Assembly: GCA_005888425.1 (NCBI GenBank)
Contig: VAZF01000300.1
Location: 1 to 7,597, forward strand
Reading direction: 5' to 3'
Origin: Alphaproteobacteria bacterium
Lineage (GTDB): Bacteria > Pseudomonadota > Alphaproteobacteria > ATCC43930 > CGMCC-115725
Length of the DNA stretch: 7,597 nucleotides
Shown here: piece after piece, positions 6,079-7,597 of the stretch
Layout of the letters: each line of letters opens with the position of its first letter
How positions within the stretch are numbered: the first letter of the stretch is position 1
Position numbers and translations under genes: made by a program
The notes under the pieces: generated by a model
Told to the model about the DNA's origin: nothing
Seen by the model: only the letters and a program-made list of their open reading frames with translations
Database searches by the model: none

Positions 6079-6085
6079 AGGAGGT
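6079..6085 (+). promoter_or_regulatory. Strong Shine-Dalgarno of the second binding-protein gene
   Basis: AGGAGGT lies 4 nt before the ATG at 6090, with the same sequence and spacing as in copy 1. This suggests the ribosome site was duplicated with the gene. Confidence 0.85.
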
Positions 6086-6089
6086 CGCC

Positions 6090-7313
6090 ATGCAGCGTCT
6101 TACTCGGCGCACTATACTCGCCGCTGCGCCCAGCTCGCTTGTCCTGTCCGCGTTGCCGGCAGGAGCGGCTAAGCAATACGGCCCCGGCGTTACCGACGCC
6201 GCGATCAAGATCGGCAACACCTGCTTCTACAGCGGTCCCGCGTCGTCTTATGGCACGATCGGTAAGGCGATGGCCGCGTATTACCGGATGGTCAATGACC
6301 AGGGCGGCGTCAATGGCCGCGAGATCACCTTTCTCTCTTATGATGACGCCTATTCGCCGCCGAAAACCGTCGAGCAGACGCGCCGTCTCGTCGAGCAGGA
6401 CGAGGTGCTGCTCGATGCCGGGCCGCTCGGCACGCCGACCAACAGCGCGATCTGGCAGTACATGAACCAGAAAAAGGTGCCGCAGCTGTTCGTCTCCACC
6501 GGCGCAACGAAATGGGATGATCCGAAGGGTCACCCCTGGACGATCGGCTGGCAGCCCAATTACCAGAGCGAGGGCCGTATCTATGCCACCTTCATCTTGA
6601 ACGAGAAGCCCAACGGCAAGATCGGCGTCCTCTATCAGAACGACGATTTCGGCAAGGACTATCTGAAGGGCCTCAAGGACGGGCTCGGCGACAAGGCAAA
6701 GTCGATGGTCGCGATCGAAGCCTCTTATGAAACGATGGACGCCACGGTCGAGTCGCAGGTAGTCAGCATGAAGGCTGCCGGGTGCGATGTCTTTGTCAAC
6801 ACCGCGATCCCGAAATTCGCCGCCCAATCAATCCGCAAGGCGGTCGAGATCGAGTGGAAACCGTTGCAGGTGCTGAGCAGCATCGGTAACTCGGTTGCCG
6901 CGACGCTGAAGCCGGCGGGTCTCGATAACGCCAAAGGCCTAGTGTCGGACTTCTACCTGAAGGACCCGACCGACGAGACGTGGAAGAACGACGAGGGCTA
7001 CAAATGGTGGGTCGCGTTCATGGGCAAGTACTATCCGGACGGCGACAAGGCCGATGCGGGGAACGTCTACGGACCGTCCAACGCCGCGACGGTTGTGCAG
7101 GTGCTGAAGCAATGCGGTGACGAGCTGACCCGCGACAACGTCATGAAGCAGGCCGCGAACTTGCACGACTTCACGCTGCCGATGCTGTTGCCGGGCATCA
7201 AGATCAATACTAGCGCGACCGATTTCGCGCCGGTAAAGCAGGTCCAGATGGGCCGCTTCGACGGCACGCAATGGCGGCTGTTCGGCCCGCTGCTGACTGG
7301 CGCGGTGACTTGA
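6090..7313 (+). CDS. Periplasmic substrate-binding protein of a HAAT ABC importer, copy 2 (diverged paralogue)
   Basis: A 407-residue paralogue of the preceding gene, collinear over its whole length apart from one extra residue near position 203. It has the same kind of leader, MQRLTRRTILAAAPSSLVLS, with probable cleavage around AGA/AA (residues 26-27). The central part (residues 101-200) is about 91 % identical to copy 1 by hand count, whereas residues 41-70 are about 57 %. Two ligand-loop motifs differ: NTGPYSGP becomes NTCFYSGP (Cys45, Phe46), and CTVGTLGTP becomes LDAGPLGTP (108-116). FVATGAT becomes FVSTGAT. The frame is intact with a strong ribosome site, so it is not a pseudogene. It probably shares the LivHMGF translocator but binds a different or modified ligand; this is inference. 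It is followed by the operon's terminator-like hairpin. Confidence 0.92.
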   Translation: MQRLTRRTILAAAPSSLVLSALPAGAAKQYGPGVTDAAIKIGNTCFYSGPASSYGTIGKAMAAYYRMVNDQGGVNGREITFLSYDDAYSPPKTVEQTRRLVEQDEVLLDAGPLGTPTNSAIWQYMNQKKVPQLFVSTGATKWDDPKGHPWTIGWQPNYQSEGRIYATFILNEKPNGKIGVLYQNDDFGKDYLKGLKDGLGDKAKSMVAIEASYETMDATVESQVVSMKAAGCDVFVNTAIPKFAAQSIRKAVEIEWKPLQVLSSIGNSVAATLKPAGLDNAKGLVSDFYLKDPTDETWKNDEGYKWWVAFMGKYYPDGDKADAGNVYGPSNAATVVQVLKQCGDELTRDNVMKQAANLHDFTLPMLLPGIKINTSATDFAPVKQVQMGRFDGTQWRLFGPLLTGAVT

Positions 7314-7322
7314 CATCTTGAC

Positions 7323-7352
7323 ACCGTGGGGTGGCAAAAATCGCCCCACGGT
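7323..7352 (+). terminator. Hairpin terminator between convergent genes
   Basis: A perfect 9-bp inverted repeat, ACCGTGGGG (7323-7331) and CCCCACGGT (7344-7352), has a 12-nt loop TGGCAAAAATCG. It lies 10 nt after the second binding-protein stop and 4 nt beyond the stop of the opposing gene, so it could serve both. The following T content (TTCATCT) is modest rather than a clean U-tract. Position between two convergent stops supports a terminator role. Confidence 0.65.
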
Positions 7353-7356
7353 TCAT

Positions 7357-7597
7357 CTAATCCTGGCGTTCCTCCGGCCGAATCGGCTCGGCGTAATAGT
7401 GTTCGAGCGCGATCTTGATGCATACCGCCATCGGCACCGCGAGCAGGAGGCCGACGACGCCGAACAGCATCGCGCCGCCGACAAAGCCGGCAATGACGAC
7501 GACCGGATGTAGCCGGGCGGCGTGCCCGAGCACGATCGGCCCGATGATGTTGTCGATCGACAGCCGTAGGGCCAGCACAAAGCCCATCAACAGCGCC
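7357..7597 (-). CDS. AI-2E/PerM-family transporter, C-terminal end (partial at window edge)
   Basis: Reading leftwards from the window edge (in frame from 7596), about 79 codons end at a TAG at 7359-7357. The visible product includes LSIDNIIGPIVLG, then HPVVVIAGFVGGAMLFGVVG and LLLAVPMAVCIKIALEHYY, ending in EERQD. The paired hydrophobic segments with GG.LFG..G..LA.P match the C-terminal end of the AI-2E_transport family (PF01594; PerM, YdiK, TqsA relatives), inner-membrane proteins with about eight membrane segments. Members are variously linked to autoinducer or ion export; the substrate here is unknown. The N-terminal part is outside the window. The gene converges on the liv operon and is unlikely to be functionally part of it. 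Confidence 0.88.
   Translation of the reverse strand, partial: ALLMGFVLALRLSIDNIIGPIVLGHAARLHPVVVIAGFVGGAMLFGVVGLLLAVPMAVCIKIALEHYYAEPIRPEERQD

Noticed and set aside
5415..6827. Long open frame (470 codons) on the minus strand across both binding-protein genes and their spacer
   Set aside because: It is antisense to two well-supported paralogous genes in GC-rich DNA, its composition is that of a codon-position shadow, and no known domain is recognisable.
1..7597. CRISPR array, tRNA or rRNA genes
   Set aside because: No regularly spaced direct repeats, no tRNA-like cloverleaf with conserved TTCRA loop, and no rRNA sequence were seen on either strand.

Overview
The window is a high-GC stretch of a proteobacterial chromosome, most likely alphaproteobacterial. 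The basis is the overall codon use, an MJ0042-type zinc-ribbon gene at the left edge, and the style of the solute-binding proteins, with a short Tat-like 'TRRTIL' leader and the ligand-binding family of branched-chain amino acid transporters. The species cannot be named from the sequence.

Layout: (1) 1-234, minus strand: N-terminal part of a zinc-ribbon protein running off the left edge. (2) 235-484: divergent intergenic region with a candidate -24/-12 (sigma-54-like) promoter facing right and a weak -10 box facing left. (3) 485-7313, plus strand: a complete hydrophobic amino acid (HAAT/Liv) ABC importer operon in the order livG (ATPase), livF (ATPase), livH (permease), livM (permease) and two tandem paralogous periplasmic binding proteins. 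livG/livF and livH/livM each overlap by ATGA. Both binding-protein genes have a near-perfect AGGAGGT Shine-Dalgarno sequence. (4) 2049-2699, inside the operon between livF and livH: a REP-associated tyrosine transposase (RAYT) gene, lower in GC than its hosts, whose two ends carry a perfect 23-bp inverted REP repeat. The RAYT ORF sits 5 nt after the livF stop and 5 nt before the livH start. (5) 5901-6089: a 189-bp spacer between the binding-protein genes with three consecutive GC-rich inverted repeats. (6) 7323-7352: a shared hairpin terminator. (7) 7357-7597, minus strand: the C-terminal end of an AI-2E/PerM-family membrane protein running off the right edge.

Function: LivG and LivF energise uptake through a LivH-LivM channel. 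The two periplasmic proteins, about 78 % identical by hand count, probably deliver different but related ligands to it. The second has lost residues in otherwise conserved ligand-loop motifs. The most unusual element is the REP-RAYT-REP unit ('REPtron') lodged seamlessly in the operon, with a 5' end that can fold into a three-way junction.
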